A stretch of 11,878 nt of DNA. Origin: Acidimicrobiaceae bacterium (GTDB lineage: Bacteria; Actinomycetota; Acidimicrobiia; Acidimicrobiales; Acidimicrobiaceae). Position 1 is the first letter of the stretch, and each line of letters starts with the position of its first letter. The stretch spans positions 1 to 11,878 of the forward strand of contig JABEUP010000170.1 of assembly GCA_013044365.1 (NCBI GenBank), written 5' to 3'. The notes below the pieces were generated by a model, which saw only the letters and a list, made by a program, of their open reading frames with translations, did not search any database and was not told the DNA's origin. Positions 1 through 6,556 of the stretch are shown here, piece after piece. Position numbers and translations under genes: made by a program.

Positions 1-138
1 CAGCTGCCACACTAGTCCCGAGATTACCCCAACTATTACACCAGCCAGGCAAAACCAGTATTTGCTGGACTCTTTGGGAGGATGTCCACCACCAAAAATA
101 GTCAGAAAGCTCACCGCTCCCAACAGGTCGTCCTTCAT
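1..138 (-). CDS. cobS: Cobalamin synthase CobS (adenosylcobinamide-GDP ribazoletransferase), N-terminal fragment cut by window edge
   Basis: The first 46 codons of a gene that continues beyond the left edge. CobS is the membrane enzyme that joins adenosylcobinamide-GDP to alpha-ribazole (phosphate) in the last steps of cobalamin assembly. The visible peptide begins MKDDLLGAVSFLTIF, a family-like start (short charged N-terminus, then a helix ending in FLT). After a polar Gly/Pro/Lys stretch, the segment WFCLAGVIVGVISGLVW matches the first membrane helix that in CobS usually reads 'W-F-P-L-V-G'. The ATG at 136-138 overlaps the cobU stop as ATGA, and a strong GGAGGAGGG ribosome binding site lies inside the end of cobU, so translation is very likely coupled to cobU. 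It should share the upstream B12 riboswitch. The identification rests on a short N-terminus plus the cobU context. The catalytic region is outside the window. Confidence 0.85.
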   Translation of the reverse strand, partial: MKDDLLGAVSFLTIFGGGHPPKESSKYWFCLAGVIVGVISGLVWQL

Positions 139-680
139 TGGCCCTCCTCCATGAACTTGGGAGTGAAAAGCTCAGTTGCCGTTCCGGCTGCGACAAAAAA
201 GACTCTGTCCACACACTTGGCTATAGCTTGGTTTGTCTGGCCGAGCAGGTCCACATATCTGCGGGCCGCCTGGGACTTCGGATGAACGGCCAGACCGGCT
301 TCCTCGGCCACAAATGAAAGCGGCGCCCGGCAGCTTCGAATGGCGGCTTCCAAACGGCCGAAATCCGGTACGAACACATCATCATGGGCGATCCATCCGC
401 CAACCGAATCAACAAGTGTTGGGATTTGAGCCTTTTCGATGAGTTCGTAGAGATCTTCAGGACGGGCCAGTTCCAAGGTCTGCCAATTGGCACCCCTGCG
501 CTTTTGATGCTCGGCAACCCTTGCGGCAAAATCGGGATCAGAGGATATCCAGGCCCGGGGCGCTGTCGCCACATAACAGATCTGCGAATGTCTGGTGGCG
601 ATGGCCTGTTCGGCAAGGTATGACTTGCCGGAACGGGTACCGCCGAGAAAGATATACTTTCCCGAATTTCTGATGTCCAC
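135..680 (-). CDS. cobU: Adenosylcobinamide kinase / adenosylcobinamide-phosphate guanylyltransferase (CobU/CobP)
   Basis: A bifunctional cytosolic enzyme that phosphorylates adenosylcobinamide and then transfers GMP from GTP to make adenosylcobinamide-GDP, the CobS substrate. At 181 aa it has the usual family length. The N-terminal strand leads into a P-loop GGTRSGKS (residues 13-20). The segment RVAEHQKRRGANW aligns with the family's R-I-x-x-H-x4-R-x3-W region, which puts His58 at the position of the guanylylated histidine of Salmonella CobU (from memory of the family). The later NEVGxGIVP motif is degenerate here (AEEAGLAVHP), a noticeable divergence, but the following R-R-(Y/F)-x-D-L-x-G-x-x-N-Q signature is kept (RRYVDLLGQTNQ). 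I chose the GTG at 678-680 because GGGAG lies four bases upstream and no other in-frame start precedes the P-loop sensibly. The gene lies directly below a cobalamin riboswitch and overlaps cobS by four bases. Confidence 0.93.
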   Translation of the reverse strand: MDIRNSGKYIFLGGTRSGKSYLAEQAIATRHSQICYVATAPRAWISSDPDFAARVAEHQKRRGANWQTLELARPEDLYELIEKAQIPTLVDSVGGWIAHDDVFVPDFGRLEAAIRSCRAPLSFVAEEAGLAVHPKSQAARRYVDLLGQTNQAIAKCVDRVFFVAAGTATELFTPKFMEEGQ

Positions 681-711
681 GCATCTCCCAATCGAACAAC
701 TCGACCTATAG

Positions 712-880
712 AGCGTGCCCAGGTATCCTGGCTCCGTTTCACCGCCTCATCCGACCTTCCCGCTAAATGCTGCAGTGGTCAATTGTTGGATTTGGCTCTA
801 CGTTACAGTTGCGGGACAGCCCCGGATTCACACCGGATTCCCTGATTGCACTTAAAGAGATACTACCGCCTCGCTGGTGG
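712..880 (-). promoter_or_regulatory. Cobalamin (B12) riboswitch upstream of cobU-cobS
   Basis: Read on the minus strand, the conserved core appears in order. GGGAATCCGGTGTGAATCC (about 842-824) runs into GGGGCTGTCCCGCAACTGTAA (about 824-804), then the B12-box-like ACCACTGCAGC (779-769), GGGAAGGTCGGATGAGG (761-745), and the 3' signature GAGCCAGGATACCTGG (735-720). These are the hallmark segments of the adenosylcobalamin-type aptamer. The ends of the outer stem are uncertain by some tens of bases. Between the aptamer and the GTG start of cobU there is no T-run terminator. A small hairpin with TCGA arms and a GTTGT loop (about 704-692) sits just before the GGGAG ribosome binding site, so translational control of cobU seems more likely than premature termination. 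The expected effect is that high B12 lowers cobU-cobS expression. Confidence 0.93.
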
Positions 881-1402
881 CATTTAGCAAATCAATACAT
901 ATAACTAGATGCCGCTATTGCCCTCCGCACCACGAGTTCCCCAAGCATTCTCTATTTTTTCCAAGGTGCAAAGGATCGTACTGAAGGCCTGAGTTCAAAT
1001 TCGCAAGACAGTTCCGGAATTTCACCGACATCTTCTGATTGAATCCGACGAGCTGCCGGATTAATAGTTTTAAATGTAAGGGTGAAACACGTGGCAGAAA
1101 ATAGAAACTTGCAGGTTCAAGCCTGTAGACCTTTTGGAAATATCGGTGCAAAAAGGGACTTGGGGGCGCCTTTTGGTTACTGTTTTATGTACTGGCAATT
1201 TCTTCCGCAGAAGATTCAGCAAGACTCAAAGTTCAGTATGAAAAAACCGTGAGACCGGAGATTTCCTCCGCCAGATAATCACCGAATACAGCTCTATCCG
1301 AGCCATTCAGGAGAATCCCCCAGATGCCTGACGATTGGGCGCCACAACGCGTCGGCCTACCTCCAGCACCGATCCAGCGGCCATTCCGGAGATAAATAAA
1401 AA
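881..1402. other. About 520 bases without a supported gene
   Basis: The stretch between the B12 riboswitch and the relE stop. The open frames here (for example minus 915-1151 and minus 1233-1451, which runs into relE) have no recognisable domain or convincing ribosome binding site. The left part must hold the promoter and leader start of the cobU-cobS transcript, but I could not pick a convincing -35/-10 pair; TTATAT near 902-907 is the best -10-like string. A hairpin followed by six T (minus strand) near 1241-1270 may end the relBE transcript and is listed separately. The rest looks like non-coding or fully decayed sequence. Confidence 0.5.
1241..1270 (-). terminator. Possible intrinsic terminator downstream of relBE
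   Basis: On the minus strand a CGGAG/CTCCG stem with a five-base loop (1270-1256) is followed, after a short spacer that can itself form CCG/CGG, by six T (1246-1241). It lies about 130 bases below the relE stop. The stem is short and not directly adjacent to the T run, so this is a weak call. Confidence 0.3.
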
Positions 1403-1672
1403 CTATCGATATACCGCGCGCCTGTTGCCAATCAGGACCACGAGTATACAAAGAGCTTCGTCCCGTATGTCGCAGATGATCCGATAGTCCCTTACCCGGT
1501 AGCGCCAGTACATACCAAAGTGCGGACCAACCAATGCTTTGCCAACCGAGCGTGGATCGTCCAGAGTGGCTAGGCGTTGCCGAAGAAAAGTTGTAATGCG
1601 CTTTGCTTCACCTTTGTCGAGCTTTGCCAAAACCTTGGTTGCTGACTCTGTAAGCTCAATCTTCCAAGCCAA
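1403..1672 (-). CDS. relE: RelE/ParE-superfamily toxin of a type II toxin-antitoxin pair
   Basis: A small basic protein of 89 aa, the typical RelE length. RelE toxins are ribosome-dependent mRNA endonucleases that block translation when their antitoxin is lost. The visible family pattern is the N-terminal MAWKIELT strand, a helical KLDKGEAKRITTFL region, the conserved DDPRSVGKALVGP turn, W-R-Y-R-V-R-D-Y-R-I-I in the central strands (residues 56-66), and the C-terminal L-I-G-N-R-R-A-V-Y-R. The central Arg, the late Arg pair and the penultimate Tyr correspond to positions implicated in RNA cleavage in E. coli RelE, so the toxin looks catalytically complete. I chose the TTG start at 1670-1672 because MAW-x-IE is the usual family start and GGAA lies eight or nine bases upstream. 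It overlaps the antitoxin gene by 17 bases, the normal antitoxin-first arrangement with coupled translation. Confidence 0.92.
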   Translation of the reverse strand: MAWKIELTESATKVLAKLDKGEAKRITTFLRQRLATLDDPRSVGKALVGPHFGMYWRYRVRDYRIICDIRDEALCILVVLIGNRRAVYR

Positions 1673-1883
1673 GATTGCGTTCCACTTCCTCTAGCGTGAA
1701 CACGTTTTCTTTACCCTTGCGCACGCGTTCCATCGTCGCGTCAGCAAGATAGAAGTCTTCCAGGTCTTCAATGCCATTTACAATCAGTTCCCGCAAATAG
1801 TACGCCTTAGTGCGGCCAGTTTGGACGGCTAAGCGGTCTAGTCGTTGTTCAATTTCCGGATCCAGCCGAATTGAAGTCGCCAC
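1656..1883 (-). CDS. relB: RelB-like ribbon-helix-helix antitoxin
   Basis: A 75-aa antitoxin for the RelE-type toxin immediately downstream. The N-terminal segment MATSIRLDPEIEQRLDRLA, followed by TGRTKAYYLRELI, is a classic ribbon-helix-helix DNA-binding fold (a single beta strand, then two helices with G-R-T-K at the turn). The acidic C-terminal half (FTLEEVERNLGLED) would wrap the toxin. The start is GTG at 1881-1883 with AAGGA seven bases upstream. The pair is probably autoregulated: a 12-base inverted repeat, AATAC-AC-GTATT, lies 17 bases above the start codon and overlaps the likely -10 box. Both the DNA-binding and toxin-binding parts look intact, so the module is likely functional. 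Confidence 0.9.
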   Translation of the reverse strand: MATSIRLDPEIEQRLDRLAVQTGRTKAYYLRELIVNGIEDLEDFYLADATMERVRKGKENVFTLEEVERNLGLED

Positions 1884-1897
1884 GATTATGTCCTTAC

Positions 1898-1925
1898 TAA
1901 ATACGTGTATTCAGTGTATCGTAAA
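1898..1925 (-). promoter_or_regulatory. Probable relBE promoter and autoregulatory operator
   Basis: On the minus strand, TTTACG (1925-1920) and TATTTA (1903-1898) are separated by 16 bases and could be a -35/-10 pair. The inverted repeat AATAC-AC-GTATT at 1911-1900 overlaps the -10. The hexamer ATACAC occurs twice, nine bases apart (1919-1914 and 1910-1905), a repeated half-site layout typical of ribbon-helix-helix operators. Its place just above the antitoxin start supports self-repression. The promoter assignment is by eye. Confidence 0.45.
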
Positions 1926-2002
1926 GTGATTCCTTAGCCACACAGTTGTGTTCTTAACATAGGTAGGCGTTATGACCGGTGTGGAGTTGCCCGGAATTTA
2001 AC

Positions 2003-2131
2003 TCAGAAGAAACGTGACGTCAAAATTTCAAGCTCTAGAAGTATCCTTCGCTGCCTAACCCAAACGGAATCGACACCATGTCGGTTCAAAATATTGACGA
2101 TTGCTGTAGCATTTAGACCGTTCGGAGTCAT
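2003..2131 (-). pseudogene. Truncated nucleotidyltransferase-like gene (remnant of a toxin-antitoxin partner)
   Basis: A 42-codon frame starting 12 bases below the stop of the XRE-type antitoxin gene. Residues 10-25, AIVNILNRHGVDSVWV, resemble the opening helix and first strand of MNT-like nucleotidyltransferases, in which 'L-x-R-H-G-V-D-Y-V-V-I-G-G' leads into the GG/GS nucleotide-binding motif. Here the GG motif and everything after it are absent, and the frame drifts into an unrelated tail ending at TGA (2005-2003). A +1 frame shift just after the match would give an L-G-S-like continuation, but that frame soon meets a stop. Small nucleotidyltransferases are commonly encoded next to XRE-type antitoxins, so position supports the reading. 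The match is short and was made by eye, so this is tentative. Confidence 0.5.
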
Positions 2132-2143
2132 GAAACTGGCTTC

Positions 2144-2495
2144 TTACCCTCCGGCCCTCCGACCCACTTCTCTGAACATCTTCACGTTCCCCTGGTGTCG
2201 CTCGTCAGCTAATGCCTTCTCTTTATCGTTGAGACGGGCATAGCGAGTTGCCAAGACCTCATCATCGTCGTCATATTGCGCAACTTGAATTCTCATCTCC
2301 AGCCCTGCTCCTGCGAGAATTCGAGAAATGGTATCAAACCTGGGTGATACTGTCCCTGCCTCAATCCGAGCAATAGCGGCTTGGGGAACACCTGACAACT
2401 GGGCAAGCTGGCGGTTGGGTGAGCTTCGCTGTTGTGCGAGCCAGAGCGATGATGCCGCCCTCTTGTGTTGTATAAGGGTGTTTAGAAACTCTCAT
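2144..2495 (-). pseudogene. XRE-family HTH antitoxin-like gene, broken by a single-base frameshift
   Basis: The helix-turn-helix domain is split between two reading frames. From an ATG at 2493-2495, 27 codons read in one frame through GGIIALARTTAKLTQ, the expected first helix and 'A-R-x3-L-T-Q' turn of an XRE domain. One surplus base (a C on the minus strand, at 2413/2414) then shifts the rest. Skipping it gives RQLAQLSGVPQAAIARIEAG, a canonical second and recognition helix, then TVSPRFDTISRILAGAGLEM and an acidic C-terminal half to the TAA at 2144-2146. The repaired product would be 116 aa, a normal size for antitoxins of this type. Without repair, only a fragment from the TTG at 2398 can be made, and it lacks the start of the HTH. 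No good ribosome binding site precedes the ATG. A sequencing error is the main alternative to real decay, but the truncated partner gene below argues for decay. Confidence 0.75.
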
Positions 2496-2648
2496 AAGCA
2501 AATAAGATCACAAATTTTTATCAATGATTCGAACCTTGCCCACCGCACATGGCCTGACGCAATCTCTTTACGACACATATGACATGTACAGCTCGATCGG
2601 TCGTAATACCTGTTCCTAAAACTTTCCCTTCCCGTGGCGCTTCCCATG

Positions 2649-2688
2649 GTTGACTGTTCCCACGACTTCAGTCATGCGGGCAGTCAAC
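2649..2688. repeat. Inverted repeat in the gap downstream of the ClC gene
   Basis: Perfect eight-base arms GTTGACTG (2649-2656) and CAGTCAAC (2681-2688) flank a 24-base interior that can itself fold (CCC near 2659 with GGG at 2678-2680, and GACT/AGTC around 2664-2673). It lies about 105 bases beyond the ClC stop. No T run follows on either strand, so it is not a standard intrinsic terminator. It could be a transcript-end hairpin, a protein-binding site or chance. The remainder of 2496-2793 shows no gene. Confidence 0.4.
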
Positions 2689-2793
2689 AAATGACCTCTC
2701 TGGCAAACTCGAACATCTTCAGAGTCAGTTTGTAGGGATGGAATAAATTATTTAACCACTACCTGCTCGGAAGCAACTGGTGCGGTGAATTCT

Positions 2794-4167
2794 TCATTTC
2801 GTTGGGCTACTTGAATTATCCGGTTCATCACCATCACTTTGTGGATCTTTGTAAATTCCGCTATCACCCGGGATCGGTGCTAAGCGTGCAGTATAGATAG
2901 ACCGTACGTCCAAGTGCCGGGCCACAATGGTTGCACCAACGACAGCAATCAGAATTGGGACCATGATTGCTGTCGTTGTACGAGTAAGTTCCAATAGGAA
3001 AGCAGCACCGGTGACTGGTGCTTCGGCGGCGGCGGAAAACAGTCCGGCCGCAGCAATGATGGCGTAGCTGGAACCAGCTGAACCCGGCCAAAGTAAGACC
3101 CAAAGATGGCCCGCTAATGCTCCGAAAACAGCACCGAAACTGATCGTCGGGGTAACCAAGCCACCAGATGCACCGCTTCTCAGACAGGCGACGGTTGCAA
3201 TAGGTTTGAGCAGCGTTAGAACCGCCAATATCACAATCCCGCCAGTCCCTATGAAAGCGAATTGGGCCAGGTCAAGACCATTTCCCAGTAGAAGAGGATA
3301 CCTGATAGCGACAAGACCCAGCGCCGTAAATACCAAAAGAGGTTCGACCAGCAGAAGACGGCCCTTTGGCTGGCGGGCGCCAGCCCAGGCTATCAATTTG
3401 ACATATCCGGCCGACGCTATACCGAGTATCGGACCGATTATCAGAGAAAACACTACCAGCGACAAGGTCGGGTTACCAAGGAGGGGAACCTTGTATACGG
3501 CGTGGTTGGGTAGAGTTCCCCAGGCAACGGCCGTTGCAATGCTTGTGCAGAGCAGCGCCGGCAGTGCTAGCGCGATTGAAACAGTACCAAGGTATATCTC
3601 AAGAGCAAATAACGCTCCAGCGAGCGGCACGTTGTATACGGCAGCCAGACCGGCACCGGCACCACAAGCTATCAGGAGTCTGCGCTGTGAACTGGGAAGC
3701 CTAAAACGGCGGGCCAAAACATCGCCGGCCGCTGCCCCGGTGCGTTGAGGCGCACCCTCACGTCCTAGCGAAGCACCCATAGCCACGGTTATCTCAGAAA
3801 GTGCCCCGCTAATAATGGTTCGCGGCAATGAAAGACTTCCCGTGCGCGACCACACGACCTGTGTTGGCTCCCCTCCAGTGCCACCATGTCGTCGCATCAG
3901 CCACAGGGTTACGCCAGTGATAAGTCCACCCAGTGCCAGGACCGATACAACTCGTATGTCACTACTGCGCGCAGCCGCATTGGAGAACTCACCAGTGTGG
4001 TAATTGAGTGCAGCATGTTGAACTGTCCGCAATACTCCCATCATCAACATGGCACCAAGTCCGGCCGCTATTCCGGTCGCTATCAAAATTATCCAAAAAA
4101 CTGGCGGCAGGTCGGCCAACCGCGGAGATAAGTTGGCTTGTCCCTCGTCATGAGCTTCAAACGTCAA
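2794..4167 (-). CDS. ClC-family chloride channel/transporter
   Basis: An integral membrane protein of 457 aa with the ClC fold, moving Cl- (possibly coupled to H+) across the cytoplasmic membrane. Hydrophobic segments run from residue 22 to about 418. The strongest signature is GASLGREGAP (131-140), with Glu137 at the external gating glutamate of E. coli ClcA. NVPLAGALFALE (179-190) and GGLVTP (335-340, for G-x-F-x-P) match further core motifs, and Tyr425 in RSIYTARL aligns with the anion-coordinating Tyr445. Departures from the E. coli protein: the first filter motif reads GGTGGEP, not GGSGIP; the filter Phe is Val338; and the internal proton glutamate (Glu203) aligns with Ile191. No C-terminal CBS domains. 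The start is TTG at 4165-4167, chosen because AAGGAG lies six bases upstream and no ATG precedes the first helix. It follows the KimA-like gene by 129 bases on the same strand and may be co-transcribed. Confidence 0.93.
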   Translation of the reverse strand: MTFEAHDEGQANLSPRLADLPPVFWIILIATGIAAGLGAMLMMGVLRTVQHAALNYHTGEFSNAAARSSDIRVVSVLALGGLITGVTLWLMRRHGGTGGEPTQVVWSRTGSLSLPRTIISGALSEITVAMGASLGREGAPQRTGAAAGDVLARRFRLPSSQRRLLIACGAGAGLAAVYNVPLAGALFALEIYLGTVSIALALPALLCTSIATAVAWGTLPNHAVYKVPLLGNPTLSLVVFSLIIGPILGIASAGYVKLIAWAGARQPKGRLLLVEPLLVFTALGLVAIRYPLLLGNGLDLAQFAFIGTGGIVILAVLTLLKPIATVACLRSGASGGLVTPTISFGAVFGALAGHLWVLLWPGSAGSSYAIIAAAGLFSAAAEAPVTGAAFLLELTRTTTAIMVPILIAVVGATIVARHLDVRSIYTARLAPIPGDSGIYKDPQSDGDEPDNSSSPTK

Positions 4168-4296
4168 AAAAGGCTCCTTCTTTAGGGATGCTGACCAGAA
4201 GACACGATGACCATTTCCACGGCAAGCTCATCTCGAATTTGGGAAATACGCTGAACCGCTCTGTCTGGTATTTTCATATTCTTGGAACCATCCGCT

Positions 4297-6285
4297 TTAT
4301 TTCCCAGGAGAAATCTTTTCCAGTTTTGATAACGGATATTTTGCTCTGGCGACAATGAGGTCAGGCCTATTACTGAGAGCTGAACTTAGCAGCAGATCGG
4401 TGTGATTGTGCAGAATGCGATAGCGAAACCGGTCCGGAACGACAACTGGTATCAAAACAACTAGTTGGTGATCGCTTTGCCTTCGCATTTCATCTATGAA
4501 TTCGACAATTGGCTCGACTATTGAGGCAAAGTCGCTTTCCAGAATTTCCAATCTGGCCCCGGGATCCCAGCTGTTCCATTGGTCGAGAATCTGTTGAGCT
4601 GGAGATTGTCCTCCTTCAGAAGATGACTGTGAGCTGGGCGCTTTATTTACCACATAGACGGCTACTACGTCTTTGGAAATCGAGAGAGCTTCAGATAGTG
4701 TGCTCTGGGTAAGTTTCGAAATCTGAGATATCGGAATAATGACTGTGGTCTTTTGCGGCATCGGCTTGCCGGGCATTAAATCAAGCGAAAGCTCTTTGCC
4801 CACTCTTTGGTAATAGATGTGAATTCTCTTGAACATAACGATGAATGCGGGTACCGCGATAAGTACAATCCATGCTCCCCCGCTAAATTTCGTAACCAAA
4901 AATACAATGGTGGCTATTGCAGTTACCACGGCGCCCAATCCGTTAATTAGTGCGCGATAAGACCAGTGCGGCGGCCTTTTTTGCACCCAGTTGATCACCA
5001 GGCCGGCTTGAGACAGGGTAAAACCGGTAAAGACACCGATTGCAAAAAGCGGGATCAGGGTATTTGTGTCTCCGTTCACCGCCACGAGAAGCACCCCCGA
5101 CATTATCGTAAGTGCCCAGATGCCGGTGTTTAGGACTTGACGGTCTCCCCTGAGCGAAAATCGATGCGGGAGAAAATTATCCCGTGATAATAGGCTTGCC
5201 AACACAGGGAGACCGCCGAATGAAGTATTCGCCGCCAATCCGAGAACCATGGTGATAGTTATAGAAAGAGCGTAATATGGCCAACCCGTACCAATAGATA
5301 CCGCCATTATTTGGCTGAGCACAGTTTGGCCGCTCATTGGAGCAATGTGCCATCTGTCCGCAAGTATCGCCAGGCCTATCAGCATGCCTCCCAGGATCAC
5401 CCCCAACAACAACTCCGTGCTCTTCGCCCTGGTGACTCTGGGCTCTTTAAACAGGGGGACACCGTTTGCTATCGCCTCAACCCCTGTCAAGGCACTGCAC
5501 CCGGCCGAAAATGCTTTGAGAATTAGAAGAATTCCAATTGTCTGAACCGAACCAGTGGAAATTATTGGTCTGGCAACCGTAGGGCTGTTCAGTGCAAGTG
5601 GATGCATAAGTCCAATAAAAATAACTGCAAACAGCCCAAGGATAAAAATAAGTGTTGGCAGCAGAAATGCCCGTGCCGTCTCCCCTAATCCCCGTAGATT
5701 CATGAACGTGATTATGACCAGTATGGCTAAGCATATGGGCACGGTTTCCGGAATAAGCCCAGGATAGGCCGATGTCAGCGCCGCCACTCCCGCAGCAATT
5801 GATACCGCAACTGTCAATGTATAATCCACAACCAGCGAGGCCGCTGCCACCAGACTGACGTTCTCCCCGAGATGCGCTTTTGAGACCGCATAGGCTCCGC
5901 CGCCACCGGGGAAAGCTTCAATCACCTGCCTGTATGAAGTTACGAGCAGGGCCAGCAACAATACGATAGCTATGGTGATAGGCAGTATCAGGTGCAAAGC
6001 CTGAGCCCCTCCCAATGCCAAAACGACCAGCATCGCCTCAGGACCATAGGCGACGGATGTAAGCGCATCAAGGGAAAGTGCGGACAAACCTTCTACTGGA
6101 TTAATCTGTTCTTTCGAGGATTCCGACGAACGGAGCGGCTTGCCTATCAATAGCCGCCAGGTCTTGCCTATTCTTCGCTCACTCGCTGGTGATTCTTCGT
6201 CAGAACCAGCCATGATACCTGACTCTGATGCCGGCCGAACACCTCTGGCCGCCCTTCTAAACCAGGGATTCAGCTCAGTAGCCAT
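4297..6285 (-). CDS. kimA: KimA-like K+ uptake permease (APC superfamily)
   Basis: A 662-aa membrane protein resembling Bacillus subtilis KimA (YdaO), a high-affinity, proton-coupled K+ importer. A charged cytosolic N-terminus of about 60 residues precedes twelve or so membrane segments up to about residue 490; a soluble C-terminal domain (about 525-650, TTVIIPISQISK onward) matches the cytosolic domain of this family. Key positions agree with KimA, as I recall the structure, at a constant offset of +37: Asp73 and Tyr80 in LSLDALTSVAYG, Tyr155, Thr158 and Ser162 in VDYTLTVAVS, and Thr267 and Glu270 in ALTGVEA. That consistency supports K+ binding rather than amino acid transport. The start is ATG at 6283-6285 with AAAAGGA five bases upstream. 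I found no c-di-AMP riboswitch above it, unlike B. subtilis. The ClC gene follows on the same strand. The alternative is a generic APC amino acid permease, which is less likely. Confidence 0.88.
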   Translation of the reverse strand: MATELNPWFRRAARGVRPASESGIMAGSDEESPASERRIGKTWRLLIGKPLRSSESSKEQINPVEGLSALSLDALTSVAYGPEAMLVVLALGGAQALHLILPITIAIVLLLALLVTSYRQVIEAFPGGGGAYAVSKAHLGENVSLVAAASLVVDYTLTVAVSIAAGVAALTSAYPGLIPETVPICLAILVIITFMNLRGLGETARAFLLPTLIFILGLFAVIFIGLMHPLALNSPTVARPIISTGSVQTIGILLILKAFSAGCSALTGVEAIANGVPLFKEPRVTRAKSTELLLGVILGGMLIGLAILADRWHIAPMSGQTVLSQIMAVSIGTGWPYYALSITITMVLGLAANTSFGGLPVLASLLSRDNFLPHRFSLRGDRQVLNTGIWALTIMSGVLLVAVNGDTNTLIPLFAIGVFTGFTLSQAGLVINWVQKRPPHWSYRALINGLGAVVTAIATIVFLVTKFSGGAWIVLIAVPAFIVMFKRIHIYYQRVGKELSLDLMPGKPMPQKTTVIIPISQISKLTQSTLSEALSISKDVVAVYVVNKAPSSQSSSEGGQSPAQQILDQWNSWDPGARLEILESDFASIVEPIVEFIDEMRRQSDHQLVVLIPVVVPDRFRYRILHNHTDLLLSSALSNRPDLIVARAKYPLSKLEKISPGK

Positions 6286-6388
6286 TGGTTCCTTTTAGAT
6301 TACATAGAACAACCCAATTTACGCATACCCACTTGGCGAACACTTCCGCTCTTAATGTCAAGTGATCTAAGGGTATCCCAGCAAGCGT

Positions 6389-6417
6389 ACTAGATCGAGT
6401 GGGAGAAAATACGTCAA
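6389..6417 (-). promoter_or_regulatory. Candidate sigma70-type promoter for the KimA-like gene
   Basis: On the minus strand, TTGACG (6417-6412, five of six to consensus) and TCTAGT (6394-6389, four of six) are spaced by 17 bases. The leader to the ATG at 6285 would be about 100 bases. A perfect TTGACA lies closer (6362-6357) but has no matching -10 at the right distance. Made by eye only. Confidence 0.33.
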
Positions 6418-6556
6418 TCCAAGTTCAGAGATTGGACCAGTCAACTGCGACCCTACGGTAGTATCAAACAGTCTGCTTAGAGAATCTTTGGATAGGCCGT
6501 AGTAATTACCCAGTCGAGGCTACGATTCGCCAAGACCCCAAAGTAGAACAACTGCG

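Noticed and set aside
1102..1130. Plus-strand GGTTCAAGCC suggesting a tRNA T-arm
   Set aside because: The loop is six bases with a four-pair stem, and there is no acceptor, D or anticodon arm.
915..1151. 78-codon minus-strand frame
   Set aside because: No recognisable domain, no convincing ribosome binding site, and unlike coding sequence in composition.
6357..6362. Perfect TTGACA (minus strand) as -35 of the KimA-like gene
   Set aside because: No -10-like hexamer lies 16-18 bases downstream.
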